From an uncultured Pelagibacteraceae bacterium (GTDB lineage: Bacteria; Pseudomonadota; Alphaproteobacteria; Pelagibacterales; AG-422-B15), in NCBI GenBank assembly GCA_902570675.1, contig CACFYZ010000005.1:1-62445 (forward strand): 62,445 nt of DNA, read 5' to 3'. Below the pieces are notes generated by a model. It ran no database searches and had not been told where the DNA came from. It was given only the letters and a program-made list of their open reading frames with translations. Shown here one piece after another: positions 30,541 to 39,362 of the stretch. Position 1 is the first letter of the stretch. Every line of letters starts with the position of its first letter. Made by a program: the position numbers and the translations under genes.

Positions 30541-31641
30541 TCAATTAAAAAAATTGATCATTTCTGACAAATTTTCTAAAACTTTATCATTTTCAAAGTA
30601 AGTTTCTCCTAATCTTACAACAACCATGTTTCTTGAAGGTATAATTAAAATATACTGTCCACCATATCCAGCGCAGTAAATTGTATCTTTTGGTAATCCC
30701 CTTGTAAATGCTGGGTGCAGAAGCCAAAATTGATTACTGTACATTCCATATGTATTTTTTGCTGGCACTTTTGTTTTTTTAATCCAATCTCTTGATACAA
30801 TTTGCTCACCATCCCATTCACCTTCTCTTAACACTAAATATCCAAACCTTGCATAATCTCTTGCATTTGCAAAAACTGAACTCCCCCCAATAAAAGTACC
30901 AGACTCATCAAATTCAAAAATCGTATTATAAATTCCAATTTTTTTTATTAAATTTTCATTAATAAAGTCATAGTAAGAGATTCCTCTATCTTCTAAATTA
31001 TTTTTAATCAGCATGCTGAGAATATTTGTTTCACCTGTAGAATAATTGTACTTCATTCCCGGGAAAGGAGTCTTTAGTTTAAACGTTGACGCAAATAATG
31101 CTTGATCATATCTCCCTTCACCAAACAACATTTCAAGAGTATCTGATCTTCCATCAACATTGTATTGTTCGACAAAGTCAAGTCCCGACTGCATATTTAA
31201 TAAGTGATTAATTGATATATTTTTTCTGTTATCTTGCCATCCTGGAAGAAGATTATCTTGCTGAATATCTTGAAAATATTTTCTATCTAGCATTATCCCA
31301 GTCAGTAAACCAATATAGCTTTTAGCCATAGAATATGACACTAATTTAGTGTCTTCATTTATTGGATCATTATATTTTTCAAAAGCGATCCTACCATCCT
31401 TAATCACCAAGACTGCATTTGTTCTCCCTAAAGTATTGTATGAATTTTCTGAAAAAGTAAAATTCACAAATTTTTCAAAGTCGGTAACATCTTTGATATC
31501 TAATTCGCTCTTTAACCATTCTTTTTGAGGCCAGATATTTTTTTCATTAGCCTGATCAGAGTCATAAGAATTAGCAGATGAAAAATTGACTAAGAATAGT
31601 ATCAAAGCTAACAAATATGTGATATTTAATTGCTTATGCAT
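30541..31641 (-). CDS. Exported serine hydrolase, beta-lactamase class C family
   Basis: The 366-residue protein has an N-terminal signal peptide (about 1-25) and a class C beta-lactamase/EstB-like domain. The nucleophile motif SxxK is SMAK in VSYSMAKSYIG. The YST of YNYSTGETNIL provides the catalytic tyrosine. A late AGYGGQYI motif stands in for KTG. Members hydrolyse esters or small amides or act as DD-peptidases; the substrate is unknown. The only ATG near the signal peptide is at 31641, directly abutting the ATG of the divergent small gene. It is upstream of grxC by 16 bases and may be co-transcribed with it. Confidence 0.85.
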   Translation of the reverse strand: MHKQLNITYLLALILFLVNFSSANSYDSDQANEKNIWPQKEWLKSELDIKDVTDFEKFVNFTFSENSYNTLGRTNAVLVIKDGRIAFEKYNDPINEDTKLVSYSMAKSYIGLLTGIMLDRKYFQDIQQDNLLPGWQDNRKNISINHLLNMQSGLDFVEQYNVDGRSDTLEMLFGEGRYDQALFASTFKLKTPFPGMKYNYSTGETNILSMLIKNNLEDRGISYYDFINENLIKKIGIYNTIFEFDESGTFIGGSSVFANARDYARFGYLVLREGEWDGEQIVSRDWIKKTKVPAKNTYGMYSNQFWLLHPAFTRGLPKDTIYCAGYGGQYILIIPSRNMVVVRLGETYFENDKVLENLSEMINFFN

Positions 31642-31980
31642 ATTTTTCAAAATTTGTTTTATATTATTAAATTTGTTTTAGCACTAATTATTTTTTCTAT
31701 ACCAAAATATTTAGCTGCTGATGATATGCTAATAAATTTAAATGCAACAGCTAAACACTACTGTACTTGTATATTTATATCAAATTTAGATAGTGACTCA
31801 TGTGACGAAGCTTATGATCGCATCATTTATGGGTCTATAAATAATTATGAACTTGTTGATCAGATTAAAATAATCGGACATGAAGTTGATTTAGAAAATA
31901 ATAGTATATTGATTGATTATAATGAATATAATATCAGAGTTAAGTTTACTAATGAGACTGGTTGTTATTTTACCAAATAG
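31636..31980 (+). CDS. Small exported protein of unknown function
   Basis: A 114-residue product with a hydrophobic N-terminal signal (about 5-25) and a likely cleavage site at YLA-ADD. The mature part has four cysteines: HYCTC, DSC and a late GCYF. I do not recognise the family. Support for it being real comes from the signal peptide, the length without stops in a very AT-rich region, and the tail-to-tail packing with the Nudix gene (16-base overlap). The ATG abuts the divergent hydrolase ATG in the sequence ATGCAT; a TTG two codons upstream would make the overlap larger. Confidence 0.55.
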   Translation: MHIFQNLFYIIKFVLALIIFSIPKYLAADDMLINLNATAKHYCTCIFISNLDSDSCDEAYDRIIYGSINNYELVDQIKIIGHEVDLENNSILIDYNEYNIRVKFTNETGCYFTK

Positions 31981-32357
31981 TTAACAATATTTATATTTGC
32001 TGGTAGTAATTTAATTTTTTTTAATTGTGATTTATTTACCCAAATTAATTTTTCTTTATCTTTATTTATAATATCTCCCTTCCATTTATTGAGAATAAAT
32101 GTGTACATCATCAATATAAACGATTTATAATGATGCTTTGTGAAAAGGGGATTTTTGAGATTTTTGATTTCAATTTTTAAATTTAATTCCTCATCTAATT
32201 CTCTTTTTAAGGCCGTAATAAATGTCTCTCCATTATGCAATTTACCTCCGGGAAACTCCCAGTAATTCTTATATACGTCTTTATTTTTTCTACTCATTAA
32301 AAGAATTTGACCTTTCTTATTCTGTAATAATGCTGATGAACAAAAAACAACTTTCAT
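31965..32357 (-). CDS. Nudix hydrolase, MutT-like
   Basis: The 130-residue protein contains the Nudix box GGKLHNGETFITALKRELDEELN, matching Gx5Ex7REUxEE; the usual glycine near the end is Asn. MutT-type enzymes hydrolyse 8-oxo-dGTP to prevent mutation. In alphaproteobacteria a mutT gene commonly follows argJ, as here, with a 4-base overlap of start and stop. The length is right for MutT. Confidence 0.87.
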   Translation of the reverse strand: MKVVFCSSALLQNKKGQILLMSRKNKDVYKNYWEFPGGKLHNGETFITALKRELDEELNLKIEIKNLKNPLFTKHHYKSFILMMYTFILNKWKGDIINKDKEKLIWVNKSQLKKIKLLPANINIVNYLVK

Positions 32358-33607
32358 GACTTATATGAAGCATTTATATCCACATATCCATGTGAAAAAT
32401 CACAAGTCTGTATATCGTATTTTGCTTTTCCAAGACCTAAAGAGATTTTTATTAATATATTTTCTTTTTTTAAATATTTCTTAAGTGCTCCATTACTAAC
32501 ACTGACTTGTTCCAAACCATTTTTAACAACTAATATTTTTCCAAAATAGATATTAACTTTTTGAGGTTTTATTTTTTCGTAAGTTTTGCCAATAGCCATT
32601 ATAATTCGACCCCAATTTGGATCATTGCCATACATTGCAGTTTTAAATAATGCTGAATTTGCAATCGACCTTGCTATTTTTTTTACTTGATTGTCATTTT
32701 TTCCATCATTTACAATAATATTAATAAGTTTTGTTGCTCCCTCACCATCTCTTACAATTTGTTCAGACAAAAATTTAAAAATTTTGATAAGTTTCTTTTC
32801 GAGAAGATTAATTCTTTTATCTTTAAATGATTTGATTGGTTTTTTAAGTTTTATTCTATTTGAACTACACATTATTACTGTATCATTTGTAGACTCATCT
32901 CCATCAACAGATATTTTATTAAATGAGTCTGAAACGAGTTTTTTTAGGAGAATTTGAAGAATTTTTTGAGGTATTGCAAGATCCATAAATATAAAACCAA
33001 GCATCGTAGCCATATTAGGCTCAATCATACCTGATCCTTTGGCAATACCTGTTATTGTCACATGTTGATGGTCGATCTTAATTTTTCTTGATATTCCTTT
33101 TGGGAATGTGTCAGTTGTCATAATTGATTTTGCACTATCAATCCATTTATTTGAAACAGCTTTTTTTTTATTTAATGTATTGAGAATTTTCTCAACTGGA
33201 AATCTTTCTCCAATTACACCAGTTGATGCAAAGAAAAGGTTTTTTTTTGAGACTTTGAATTTTTTACAAATTGACTCACTTATTTTGTGCAGTGAGTTGA
33301 TACCCTGCTGGCCTGTAAAAGTATTGGCATTACCAGAATTAACAATGATTGCGTCAACAGTCTTAGTTGCTAAGTTTTTTTTATTCCAGTCTAAAGTGCA
33401 TGATCTAAGAGAGGATTGTGTAAAAACTTCAGAGATAGAACCGCTACTATTAAAATGAAAAATGACTAAATCATTTCTTTTATTATTGTAAAGACTTGCA
33501 CAGTAAACATATACATCAATACCTATTGGACTTAATAACTTTTTGATTATTTTTGGCGCTAAAGGCGATATTTTTAACTTTTGTTGCGTAATTAAATCTT
33601 TTCTCAT
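32354..33607 (-). CDS. argJ: Bifunctional glutamate N-acetyltransferase/amino-acid acetyltransferase
   Basis: ArgJ recycles the acetyl group between acetylornithine and glutamate in arginine synthesis. The 417-residue precursor is cleaved at the conserved Ala-Thr bond in EPNMATMLGFIF (Thr near residue 199), whose Thr is the nucleophile. The N-terminal GSGMIEP region and the C-terminal motif GNDPNWGRIIMA are typical. It is divergent from secA, as in many alphaproteobacteria, and translationally coupled to the Nudix gene. Whether it also has synthase activity cannot be told from sequence. Confidence 0.94.
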   Translation of the reverse strand: MRKDLITQQKLKISPLAPKIIKKLLSPIGIDVYVYCASLYNNKRNDLVIFHFNSSGSISEVFTQSSLRSCTLDWNKKNLATKTVDAIIVNSGNANTFTGQQGINSLHKISESICKKFKVSKKNLFFASTGVIGERFPVEKILNTLNKKKAVSNKWIDSAKSIMTTDTFPKGISRKIKIDHQHVTITGIAKGSGMIEPNMATMLGFIFMDLAIPQKILQILLKKLVSDSFNKISVDGDESTNDTVIMCSSNRIKLKKPIKSFKDKRINLLEKKLIKIFKFLSEQIVRDGEGATKLINIIVNDGKNDNQVKKIARSIANSALFKTAMYGNDPNWGRIIMAIGKTYEKIKPQKVNIYFGKILVVKNGLEQVSVSNGALKKYLKKENILIKISLGLGKAKYDIQTCDFSHGYVDINASYKS

Positions 33608-33689
33608 TTTAACGAATTTTATCTTAATTGAGATTAGTATTTAATGTATAAAAGCATGCAATTAAATAAAAAACTACAATATCAGTTTA

Positions 33690-36299
33690 ATGTTCAAAAT
33701 TAACTCCTTTATTAATTCAATTTTTAGCGGAAATGATAAGAAAAAATTTGCTAAATTTAATCAATATGTAAATGAAATTAATAGTCTGGAGTCTAAATAT
33801 GAAATCCTGAATCAGGACGAACTATTAAAATGCATTAATGATCTGAAGGTAAAAATAAAGAACGGTAAAAAATTAAATGAATGTTTGGTAGAATCATTTG
33901 CAATAGTTAGAGAGGCGTCAAAAAGAACGCTCCAACAAAGACATTTTGATGTTCAGCTTATGGGTGGCATGGTATTGCATGACGGTGGAATAGCTGAAAT
34001 GAAAACTGGAGAAGGAAAAACTCTTGTTTCAACCTTACCGGCTTTTTTAAATTCATTAAACGGTAAAGGTGTTCATATTGTAACTGTAAATGACTATCTT
34101 GCAAAAAGAGACTCGCTTTGGATGGGTGAAGTATTTAAATACCTAGGATTAACAGTTGGTTGTCTTACCAACGACGTTGTTGGAGTCGAGCAGAGGAAGG
34201 CACAATATAATTGTGATATTACGTATGGTACAAATAATGAATTTGGCTTTGATTATTTAAGAGACAATTTAAGAGTTCAGAAACAAAACATTGTTCAAAG
34301 AGATCATAATTTTTGCATTGTAGATGAAGTTGACAGTGTTTTGATTGATGAGTCCCGAACACCACTTGTAATATCGGGTGCTGTAGAAGATAAAACAACT
34401 CTGTATAGTTCAATCAACCAAATCATACCTTACTTAGATAAGGATGATATTGAAATTGATGAAAAATCAAAGACTGCAACACTTACTGATGCTGGCAATG
34501 ATAAAGCTGAACAAATTCTTAAAGAACGAAATATAATTAAAGAAGGTACACTCTACGATATATCCAATGTTTCCATTGTTCATCATATAAATCAGGCACT
34601 CAGAGCAAATAAGTTATTCGAAAAAGACAGGGACTATATTGTTAAAAGTGGAAATGTCATCATAGTTGATGAGTTTACCGGTAGAACTATGGAAGGTAGA
34701 AGGTACGGTGATGGACTGCATCAAGCAATTGAGGCGAAGGAAAATGTGAAAGTACAAAGTGAAAGTCAAACTGTAGCCTCAATCACATACCAAAATTATT
34801 TTAGATTATACAATAAGATAGCTGGAATGACAGGAACAGCTCTCACTGAATCTGAGGAATTTGCAGATATATACAATTTAAGTGTTTTGGAAATACCAAC
34901 CAATACGCCTGTGATTCGCATAGATAATGAAGATGAAATTTATAGAACATCAGATGAAAAATATGATGCGATAGTAATGCAAGTGATCGAGTGCAATAAC
35001 AAACAGCAGCCGGTTTTAATTGGTACAACAAGTATTGATAAATCAGAAAAGATATCAAAAAAACTTAAGGCGTCCAAAATTAAACATGAAGTATTAAATG
35101 CAAAACAACATGAACAAGAAGCTAAAATTATTGCCAATGCTGGTGAACCTGGGGCTGTCACAATTGCAACTAATATGGCGGGAAGAGGTACGGATATTCA
35201 ACTTGGAGGAAATTATGACTTTAAATTAAGTAACGTTAAGCACAATAGTGAAAAAATAGATTTAAAAAATAACCTTATCGAACAAAAAAATATTGTTATA
35301 GAAGCTGGAGGCCTCTATGTCATTGGTAGTGAAAGGCATGAAAGTAGAAGGATAGACAATCAGTTGCGTGGACGCTCCGGCAGACAAGGGGACCCAGGAG
35401 AAACTAAGTTCTTTATTAGTCTCGAAGATGATTTAATGAGAATTTTTGGCTCTGAGAGAATTGATAGTGTTCTTAAAAGCTTAGGCCTTAAAGAGGGTGA
35501 GTCAATTAAACATGCATGGATATCTAAAGCATTAGAAAGAGCACAAAAAAAAGTTGAAGGTCGAAATTTCGACATAAGAAAAACATTATTGCGGTTCGAT
35601 GATGTTTTAAACGATCAACGTAAAACAATTTTTGAACAACGATTGGAACTAATGAATGCTGAAAATATCTCAGAAATCGCAAAGGATATGCAATATGATA
35701 TAGCTGATGAAATCGTTAATACGTATTGTCCTGAAAAATCCTTTGCAGATCAATGGGATTTAAAAAGACTCAAAAACGAAATAAATCTGTATTTTTCATA
35801 TGAGATTGATTTTTTAGTTGATGAAACTAAAGAGGATATGAGACAAGAAGATATAAAAAATAAAATTTACAAGCATATTGATAAAACATCTCAAGATAGG
35901 ATGTCAAAACATCCAAAAGAATTAGTAAACAATGCAGAGCGGATGGTATTACTGAAAATTCTTGATGACAAATGGAAAGACCATATCAATAATCTTGAAC
36001 AGTTAAGATCAACCATTGGATTAAGAGGCTATGGTCAAAGAGATCCTCTTAATGAATATAAAAATGAAGCATTTGGTTTATTTGAGGATTTAATAAATGG
36101 GCTTAAAAGTGATGTAACAAAAATTTTTTCCAGAATGAGGATAAGAGAAAATATTAAACCTAATGATCTTAATGAAACTGAACAAGAAGTTAAAGTCCCT
36201 GCTAGCGAAGTAAAAAAAGAAAAAAAAGTTTCAAGAAATGCACCTTGTCCATGTGGCTCAGGAAAAAAATTTAAACACTGCCACGGTAAAATTATCTAA
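33690..36299 (+). CDS. secA: Preprotein translocase ATPase
   Basis: SecA drives Sec-dependent export. The 869-residue protein shows Walker A MKTGEGKTLVS near residue 105 and the DEVD box VDEVDSVLIDESRTPLV near 212. The second NTPase half includes VTIATNMAGRGTDIQLGG and LRGRSGRQGDPG. The C-terminal zinc and SecB-binding motif CPCGSGKKFKHCHG is complete. The last 8 bases overlap the accA stop on the other strand. Confidence 0.97.
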   Translation: MFKINSFINSIFSGNDKKKFAKFNQYVNEINSLESKYEILNQDELLKCINDLKVKIKNGKKLNECLVESFAIVREASKRTLQQRHFDVQLMGGMVLHDGGIAEMKTGEGKTLVSTLPAFLNSLNGKGVHIVTVNDYLAKRDSLWMGEVFKYLGLTVGCLTNDVVGVEQRKAQYNCDITYGTNNEFGFDYLRDNLRVQKQNIVQRDHNFCIVDEVDSVLIDESRTPLVISGAVEDKTTLYSSINQIIPYLDKDDIEIDEKSKTATLTDAGNDKAEQILKERNIIKEGTLYDISNVSIVHHINQALRANKLFEKDRDYIVKSGNVIIVDEFTGRTMEGRRYGDGLHQAIEAKENVKVQSESQTVASITYQNYFRLYNKIAGMTGTALTESEEFADIYNLSVLEIPTNTPVIRIDNEDEIYRTSDEKYDAIVMQVIECNNKQQPVLIGTTSIDKSEKISKKLKASKIKHEVLNAKQHEQEAKIIANAGEPGAVTIATNMAGRGTDIQLGGNYDFKLSNVKHNSEKIDLKNNLIEQKNIVIEAGGLYVIGSERHESRRIDNQLRGRSGRQGDPGETKFFISLEDDLMRIFGSERIDSVLKSLGLKEGESIKHAWISKALERAQKKVEGRNFDIRKTLLRFDDVLNDQRKTIFEQRLELMNAENISEIAKDMQYDIADEIVNTYCPEKSFADQWDLKRLKNEINLYFSYEIDFLVDETKEDMRQEDIKNKIYKHIDKTSQDRMSKHPKELVNNAERMVLLKILDDKWKDHINNLEQLRSTIGLRGYGQRDPLNEYKNEAFGLFEDLINGLKSDVTKIFSRMRIRENIKPNDLNETEQEVKVPASEVKKEKKVSRNAPCPCGSGKKFKHCHGKII

Positions 36300-37404
36300 A
36301 AAAATAAAAAAGAAAGCCAGTTATAAGTGCTATAATAGTAAGGGAGAATAACAATTTAACGATAAAACTTAATTTTAAATTTTTTCTCTTTTTCACCTTA
36401 CCAAATTTTTCATCTAAGACTGAATTAGCAGCAGTGGTCTTATCACTGAATAGACCAGACCGACCAATTTGCAAATATCTCTCTTGTCGAGCGTGCTTTA
36501 GATCATTTCCATGTTGGTTTGATAAAAATTTAAGGTTTTCCTCAATCGCATCTCCCACCTCTTGAATTGCTTTGTGTTGATTTCTATGCGCACCACCAAT
36601 TGGTTCTGGTATAATTTTATCAATTACATCTATTTTTAACATATCATCAGCTGTTAACTTTAATGCAGAAGCAGCTTCAACTGTTTTTGAATTATCTTTC
36701 CAAAGTATCGAGGAACAACCCTCTGGAGAAATAACTGAGTAAATCGAATTTTCTAACATCAAAACAGTGTTTCCTGTGCCAATAGCGACAGCTCCACCTG
36801 AGCCTCCTTCACCAATAATTACTACAACAATAGGTACTCCTAGAGAAAGACAACATTCAGTTGTTTTTGCAATTGCTTCTGATTGACCTCTTTGTTCAGC
36901 ACCTACACCTGGATAAGCTCCCGGTGTATCAACAAAAGAAATAACAGGTATATCAAAATCTTCAGCAAGTTTCATAAGTCGCTGTGCTTTTCTATAACCT
37001 TCAGGTCTTGGCATGCCAAAGTTATGTTCTATTCGAGATGTAGTATCGTGACCCTTTTCGTGCCCGATAACCAAGACTGTTTTTCCCCTGAACTTTCCAA
37101 AGCCTCCTATTATAGCTTTATCCTCTGAAAAAGCCCTATCACCTGATAATGGAAAAAAATTTTCAATCAGACCCTCAATATAATGCTGTGTTTTGGGGCG
37201 ATCGGTATGTCTCGCGACTAGTGTTCTTTGCCATGGACTTATTGATGAGTATATCTTCTTATATGTATCGTTAATTTCTTGTTCAACGTTAGTGATTTCT
37301 TCTAGCAAACTTTCAGATGGAGCACTATCATTAAGACTTTTAAGCTCAAAAATTTTATTATCAAGAACCTCTATTGGTTTTTCAAACTCTAAATAAGTAG
37401 ACAT
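36292..37404 (-). CDS. accA: Acetyl-CoA carboxylase carboxyltransferase subunit alpha with C-terminal membrane helix
   Basis: AccA with AccD transfers the carboxyl group from biotin to acetyl-CoA, making malonyl-CoA. Family motifs include the N-terminal LEFEKPI, ARHTDRPKTQHYIEGL, GHEKGHDT, FVDTPGAYPGVGAEQRGQ and GEGGSGGAVAIG. Usual length is about 317; this one is 370. The extra 45-50 residues contain a charged linker (KFGKVKKRKN) and then a hydrophobic helix at about 347-369 (FIVKLLFSLTIIALITGF). The frame is uninterrupted, so the tail is real in this sequence. It could tether the carboxyltransferase to the inner membrane. The gene overlaps the secA end by 8 bases. Confidence 0.94.
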   Translation of the reverse strand: MSTYLEFEKPIEVLDNKIFELKSLNDSAPSESLLEEITNVEQEINDTYKKIYSSISPWQRTLVARHTDRPKTQHYIEGLIENFFPLSGDRAFSEDKAIIGGFGKFRGKTVLVIGHEKGHDTTSRIEHNFGMPRPEGYRKAQRLMKLAEDFDIPVISFVDTPGAYPGVGAEQRGQSEAIAKTTECCLSLGVPIVVVIIGEGGSGGAVAIGTGNTVLMLENSIYSVISPEGCSSILWKDNSKTVEAASALKLTADDMLKIDVIDKIIPEPIGGAHRNQHKAIQEVGDAIEENLKFLSNQHGNDLKHARQERYLQIGRSGLFSDKTTAANSVLDEKFGKVKKRKNLKLSFIVKLLFSLTIIALITGFLFYFFR

Positions 37405-37417
37405 TTAATATTTATAA

Positions 37418-38395
37418 TTAACTTAATTTATTGATCAAATCAGTTTGTTCAATAATTTGTTCTGCTTGCCGAATAGATGCAGCATCGATTAGTTTACCAT
37501 TTAATGTTGCTGCACCAGCTCCTGACTCTTGAGCTTTTTTCATCGCATCAATAATATCTCTTGCCTTCTGAACTTCTTTCTCAGGTAATGTGAATACCTC
37601 GTTCGCAAGATCAACTTGGCTTGGGTGGATAGCCCATTTTCCTTCACAACCCAATATTGCCGTTCTTTTTGCATGTGACTTAAAGCCCTCAGGATCTGAG
37701 AAATCACCATATGGACCATCGATTATTCTTAGTCCATGAGCTCTACCAATTGTTGTCATTTTAGAAATAGGATAATGCCACATGTCATTCCAATGTACTT
37801 TTCTATTTCCATTAATTTCATCTGTAAGGATGGAATAGTCTTGATTTGATCCACCAATATTCGTGGTTCTCATTCTTACAGAGGCGGCGTAATCGGCATA
37901 GCCAAAATGGAGTGACTCAATTCTTTTACTGCCTGTAATTATTCTATCGAGGTTTGTAATCCCCATTGAGGTTTCAACAATTAGCTCAAACCCAATCTTT
38001 TTTTCTCTGTTAGTTTTATCCTCTATCTGCGTCACCAACATATCAATTGCGTAAACGTCCTCAGGAACCCCAACTTTCGGAATCATAATTAAATCTAGTC
38101 TCTCACCAGTATTTTCCATTAAATCCACCACATCACGGTAACAATAATGAGTGTCTAATCCGTTTATTCGTACTGAGATGGTTTTTGTGCCAAAATCGTG
38201 ATCGTTAAGGGCTTTTATAACATTTTGCTTTGCTGCATCTTTGTCCTGAGGGGCAACTGCGTCCTCTAAATCTAGACATATAATGTCAGCGTTACTTTCA
38301 CTTGCCTTCTTAAATAAGTCAGGTTTTGAACCTGGCACAAACAATTGAGACCTATTAACTCTTGTAGGCTTTGATGGTATCGAAGTGAAACTCAT
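37418..38395 (-). CDS. mcl: L-malyl-CoA/beta-methylmalyl-CoA lyase
   Basis: This CitE-type lyase cleaves malyl-CoA to glyoxylate and acetyl-CoA, or beta-methylmalyl-CoA to glyoxylate and propionyl-CoA. The 325-residue protein shows RSQLFVPGSKPDLFKKA, DIICLDLEDAVAPQDK with acidic metal ligands, GFELIVETSMGI, LHFGYADYAASVRM and the C-terminal CEGKWAIHPSQ. The FGYADYAASVRMRT segment is typical of the Mcl1 group. Together with methylmalonyl-CoA mutase at 48999 it points to propionyl/methylmalonyl-CoA and glyoxylate metabolism. CitE-like side activities remain possible. Confidence 0.88.
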   Translation of the reverse strand: MSFTSIPSKPTRVNRSQLFVPGSKPDLFKKASESNADIICLDLEDAVAPQDKDAAKQNVIKALNDHDFGTKTISVRINGLDTHYCYRDVVDLMENTGERLDLIMIPKVGVPEDVYAIDMLVTQIEDKTNREKKIGFELIVETSMGITNLDRIITGSKRIESLHFGYADYAASVRMRTTNIGGSNQDYSILTDEINGNRKVHWNDMWHYPISKMTTIGRAHGLRIIDGPYGDFSDPEGFKSHAKRTAILGCEGKWAIHPSQVDLANEVFTLPEKEVQKARDIIDAMKKAQESGAGAATLNGKLIDAASIRQAEQIIEQTDLINKLS

Positions 38396-38453
38396 CTTCG
38401 AGGTTTATCATTATAAAAATATCTTTTCAAGAAGTACTTAAAGTATGAATTTC

Positions 38454-39362
38454 TCATTTAAAATCCCTTGCTAAAGGGTGATTATCTTCAACTGTCTTTT
38501 TTAAACGGTCGGTTAAGACATGAGTATATATTTGAGTGGTTGTTATATCCTCGTGACCAAGAAGTACCTGTAAAGTTCTTAAATCAATACCGTTAGCAAG
38601 CAAATGTGAAGCGAAAGCATGCCTAAGTTTATGAGGGCTTATAAACTTTTGATCAATATTTGCTTTGATTGCCAAATTTATGAGTAGTTGGTTAAATCTC
38701 TGCCTAGTTATGTGTCCATTTTTTGAACTTTGAGACGGAAAAAGCCATATCTCGGTTGATTTCTTCTTTATGAATTCAACTCTAATTTGCAAATATAGAT
38801 TAAGTGTTTCAAGAGTGTTTTGATCAATTGGAACGAGTCTTTCTTTATTTCCCTTGCCATGTATAAGAATAAAATTCTTTTTTTCATAAAGTGATGACAT
38901 TTTTAATTCTATAAGCTCAGTAATTCTTATTCCAGTAGAATATAAAATTTCTAGCATTGTACTAAATCTAATTCCTTGAGACGTTTTATCTTCTTTAGCT
39001 AGTTTTAGTAATTTATCTACTTGATTTGTTGATAAAAAAGTTGGTAACTTAGCTAGCTTCTTTGGGACAGAAATTTGTTTAATTATATTTTGAGAAATTA
39101 GTCTTTCTTCAACTAGGAAATCAAAAAAATGTCCTAATGAAGAAATTTTTCTAAGTATAGTTGATCTTTCAAATCCCTTATCAAAAAGATCACGAATATA
39201 TTTCTCAACATCAATTTTCTTGAGCTCTTTAAAATCCTTTTTTTTTATTTTTTCAAACAACTTAATCAGATCCAATTTATAAGATTTAATTGTGTTTTTA
39301 CTAAGGCCCTTTTCGGACGCAAGACTTTCTAGGAAATTCTCTATAATATGATGATCAACCAC
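38454..39362 (-). CDS. xerD: Tyrosine recombinase XerD
   Basis: XerD with XerC resolves chromosome dimers at dif. The 302-residue protein has an N-terminal SAM-like core-binding domain and a catalytic domain. The latter shows Arg in STGIRITELI (near 146), Lys in GKGNKERLVPI, HxxR in SPHKLRHAFASHLL, His in LLGHEDITTTQIY and the Tyr nucleophile near 278 in IYTHV. Its chromosomal setting beside accA, aroK and aroB is the usual alphaproteobacterial one, so it is a housekeeping recombinase and not a phage integrase. XerC is the alternative. Its start directly follows the stop of the preceding 578-residue gene. Confidence 0.88.
   Translation of the reverse strand: MVDHHIIENFLESLASEKGLSKNTIKSYKLDLIKLFEKIKKKDFKELKKIDVEKYIRDLFDKGFERSTILRKISSLGHFFDFLVEERLISQNIIKQISVPKKLAKLPTFLSTNQVDKLLKLAKEDKTSQGIRFSTMLEILYSTGIRITELIELKMSSLYEKKNFILIHGKGNKERLVPIDQNTLETLNLYLQIRVEFIKKKSTEIWLFPSQSSKNGHITRQRFNQLLINLAIKANIDQKFISPHKLRHAFASHLLANGIDLRTLQVLLGHEDITTTQIYTHVLTDRLKKTVEDNHPLARDFK

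Noticed and set aside
33108-33458. 116-codon plus-strand frame inside argJ
   Set aside because: It is antisense to conserved argJ sequence and has no ribosome site or recognisable motif.
38454-39362. Tyrosine recombinase as a sign of a mobile element
   Set aside because: It is in the standard accA-xerD-aroK neighbourhood with no phage, att duplication or cargo genes nearby.
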